From: Zobellia russellii | GTDB lineage: Bacteria; Bacteroidota; Bacteroidia; Flavobacteriales; Flavobacteriaceae | NCBI RefSeq assembly: GCF_018728565.1 | Contig: NZ_JACSOI010000003.1 | Location: 1-64,000 of the forward strand | Direction: 5' to 3' | Length of the DNA stretch: 64,000 nt | In this document: piece after piece, positions 62,655 to 64,000 of the stretch | How positions within the stretch are numbered: the stretch's first letter is position 1 | Layout: each line of letters begins with the position of its first letter | The notes under the pieces: model-generated | The model's database searches: none | What the model saw: only the letters and a program-made list of their open reading frames with translations | Told to the model about the DNA's origin: nothing | Program-made: the position numbers and the translations under genes

Positions 62655-64000
62655 ATGTTACGCACTAAAGAGGTATTGCTGGGTTTGGGAGTCTTGGTAA
62701 TGATGGTTTCCTGTGGGAATAAAGAAAAAAAAGTAAAAAGCGAAGTAATTAAAAAACGTCCGAATATAATATTTATTATGGATGACCAGCATAAGTACGA
62801 TGCTTTGGGATTGATAAACGAACAAGTACTAACCCCTACGTTGGATAGTCTTGCAGCTAGCGGTACCTACTATAACCAAGCTGTTTGTCAGGCTCCAATG
62901 TGTGTGCCTAGCCGTAATTCAATAATGTTCGGACTCTATCCAAATCAAACAGGTGTTTATCGAAATACACGAGGTGGTGTAAGCGATGATAGTTTGCCGG
63001 GAAAGACAATGGCCCAATATTTTAAAGATGCCGGGTACGAAACAGCTGGTTTTGGAAAAACCCATTGGGGAAGGTATAAAACCGGGACTAGGGGATTTGA
63101 AACGAGGTATGTATCGGAAATTGCCGAAGACGGAGCTATTAGTATGCAAGATTTGAACCCTGAAGCCAAACGAAGATATAACGGGGAAACAAAAACAATG
63201 GGGGCCGGAGAAGAAAATAACTTGGGTTATCTTGGTTTCACCAGTGAACTTCCAGAAGAAGATCATCGTGATGGTTGGATAACAAAGCAGGCTATCGAGT
63301 ATATAAACAAAAGAGAAGACGAACGTCCGCTGTTTTTTTATCTCTCATATATGAAACCGCATGCCGGACATAATGTACCTAAAGGTTATGAAGATTTATA
63401 TGATGTAGATAACATTTCTTTTCCCGAGCAACCAAATTGGGATAAAGATTATTCGCCACATTCGGAAGGGATCAATAGAAGGGAAATGTATGAAAATTAC
63501 TGGAAAGACGCTTCTGAGGAAGATTGGAAATTAATGACAATGCGTTATTATGCCAATGTAACATGGATTGATGATATGATGGGGCGTACATTGGATGCTC
63601 TGAAGAAAAAAGGAATTTTGGATAATGCCATTGTAATTTATACTTCTGATCACGGAGAAATGTTGGGTGAACGGTACTATAGGTTTAATAAATATAATTT
63701 ATATGAATCAAGTGTTCGGGTTCCGATGATAGTATCGGGTTCGGCCTTGCCCGAGTCGTTTAAAGGAGGGAAGGTAAATAGTCACCCTACAGAAAACATT
63801 GATATTTTACCAACGCTCTTGGATTTGGCGGAGATAGATATGGAAAAAAAATTGCCAGGAAGGAATCTTTTGGAAAATAAGCCAAGAAAAGCAAGTTTTT
63901 CAGCGCTTCATGAGCGTGAGGGCGAAGCTGCCTTTATGTGGAGGACGCGTCAATATAAACTGATACTTGTATTTCACCGGAAAAAGGAGGCTGCCGATTA
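62655..64000 (+). CDS. S1-type sulfatase, lipoprotein (3' end outside window)
   Basis: The frame opened by ATG 62655 runs without a stop to the window end, giving 448 residues. The signal peptide has lipobox VSC (Cys20). NIIFIMDDQHKYDALG, Cys83 in CVPSRNSIMFG, AGFGKTHWGR and VIYTSDHGEMLGER are the sulfatase blocks; the catalytic Cys, Pro and Arg are all present. It follows RhaM by 64 bases behind promoter G. The missing C-terminus should be short, since S1 enzymes of this type are about 470-560 residues. Confidence 0.92.
   Translation, partial: MLRTKEVLLGLGVLVMMVSCGNKEKKVKSEVIKKRPNIIFIMDDQHKYDALGLINEQVLTPTLDSLAASGTYYNQAVCQAPMCVPSRNSIMFGLYPNQTGVYRNTRGGVSDDSLPGKTMAQYFKDAGYETAGFGKTHWGRYKTGTRGFETRYVSEIAEDGAISMQDLNPEAKRRYNGETKTMGAGEENNLGYLGFTSELPEEDHRDGWITKQAIEYINKREDERPLFFYLSYMKPHAGHNVPKGYEDLYDVDNISFPEQPNWDKDYSPHSEGINRREMYENYWKDASEEDWKLMTMRYYANVTWIDDMMGRTLDALKKKGILDNAIVIYTSDHGEMLGERYYRFNKYNLYESSVRVPMIVSGSALPESFKGGKVNSHPTENIDILPTLLDLAEIDMEKKLPGRNLLENKPRKASFSALHEREGEAAFMWRTRQYKLILVFHRKKEAAD

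Overview
The window (about 40% GC by eye) looks like chromosome of a marine flavobacterium (Bacteroidota; Zobellia/Maribacter-like habit, genus not certain). The evidence is three SusC/SusD outer-membrane pairs, many lipoproteins with a Cys followed by acidic residues, Bacteroidota-type promoter boxes (TAnnTTTG), and seven S1-type sulfatases. Almost every gene fits one task: capture, desulfation and depolymerisation of a sulfated, L-rhamnose-rich, uronate-containing polysaccharide, and catabolism of the released L-rhamnose. An ulvan-like green-algal polymer is the first candidate, but no family that I recognise as a classical ulvan lyase is present, so the substrate is inferred.

Layout. 1-3573 (-): rhamnose catabolic operon, encoding bifunctional aldolase/dehydrogenase, then rhamnose isomerase, then the first codons of an FGGY rhamnulokinase. 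3743-4795 (+): GntR regulator with a sugar-binding domain. 5540-7240 (+): sulfatase. 7744-12394 (+): SusC1/SusD1. 12628-14044 (+): DUF1080 lipoprotein and peroxiredoxin-like protein. 14217-19200 (+): sulfatase-GH78 fusion and Tat-exported Gfo/Idh/MocA oxidoreductase. 19263-23859 (-): GH105, toroid-type candidate lyase/dehydratase, sulfatase. 24077-33780 (-): ECF sigma, FecR anti-sigma, STN-bearing SusC2, SusD2, two sulfatases. 34211-54763 (-): possible 20-kb operon with SusC3/SusD3, a cytochrome-type PSD1 (DUF1549/DUF1553) protein, DUF1501, beta-propeller protein, two GH106 rhamnosidases, an arabinose/fucose-isomerase-like enzyme, RhaT and a sulfatase. 54997-57272 (+): AraC regulator and PL1-like beta-helix protein. 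57520-60282 (-): large GH78. 60517-64000 (+): compact GH78, RhaM mutarotase and a sulfatase cut by the window end.

The most striking signal is regulatory. Eight promoters spread over 57 kb share one architecture: 7-base direct repeats with a 10-base period (distal half variable, proximal half RCAGGAY), exactly 21 bases upstream of a TAnnTTTG-like -7 box, always oriented toward the gene. Upstream of SusC1 the decamer is repeated four times in register. This ties the catabolic operon, SusC1/D1, the ECF-sigma/SusC2 operon, GH78s, GH105 and sulfatases into one apparent regulon. The AraC/PL1 genes and the SusC3 operon lack it and probably belong to a second, local circuit.

Less understood parts are the membrane cytochrome/DUF1501/propeller cassette inside the SusC3 operon, whose PSD1 protein carries an inserted beta-sandwich resembling the N-terminal domain of alpha-L-rhamnosidases; a sulfatase whose motif reads C-S-P-S-L instead of C-x-P-x-R; a second aldose-isomerase-like enzyme; and a possible 3-keto-glycoside branch (DUF1080 plus Gfo/Idh). 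No RNA genes, CRISPR arrays, insertion sequences or att sites were seen.
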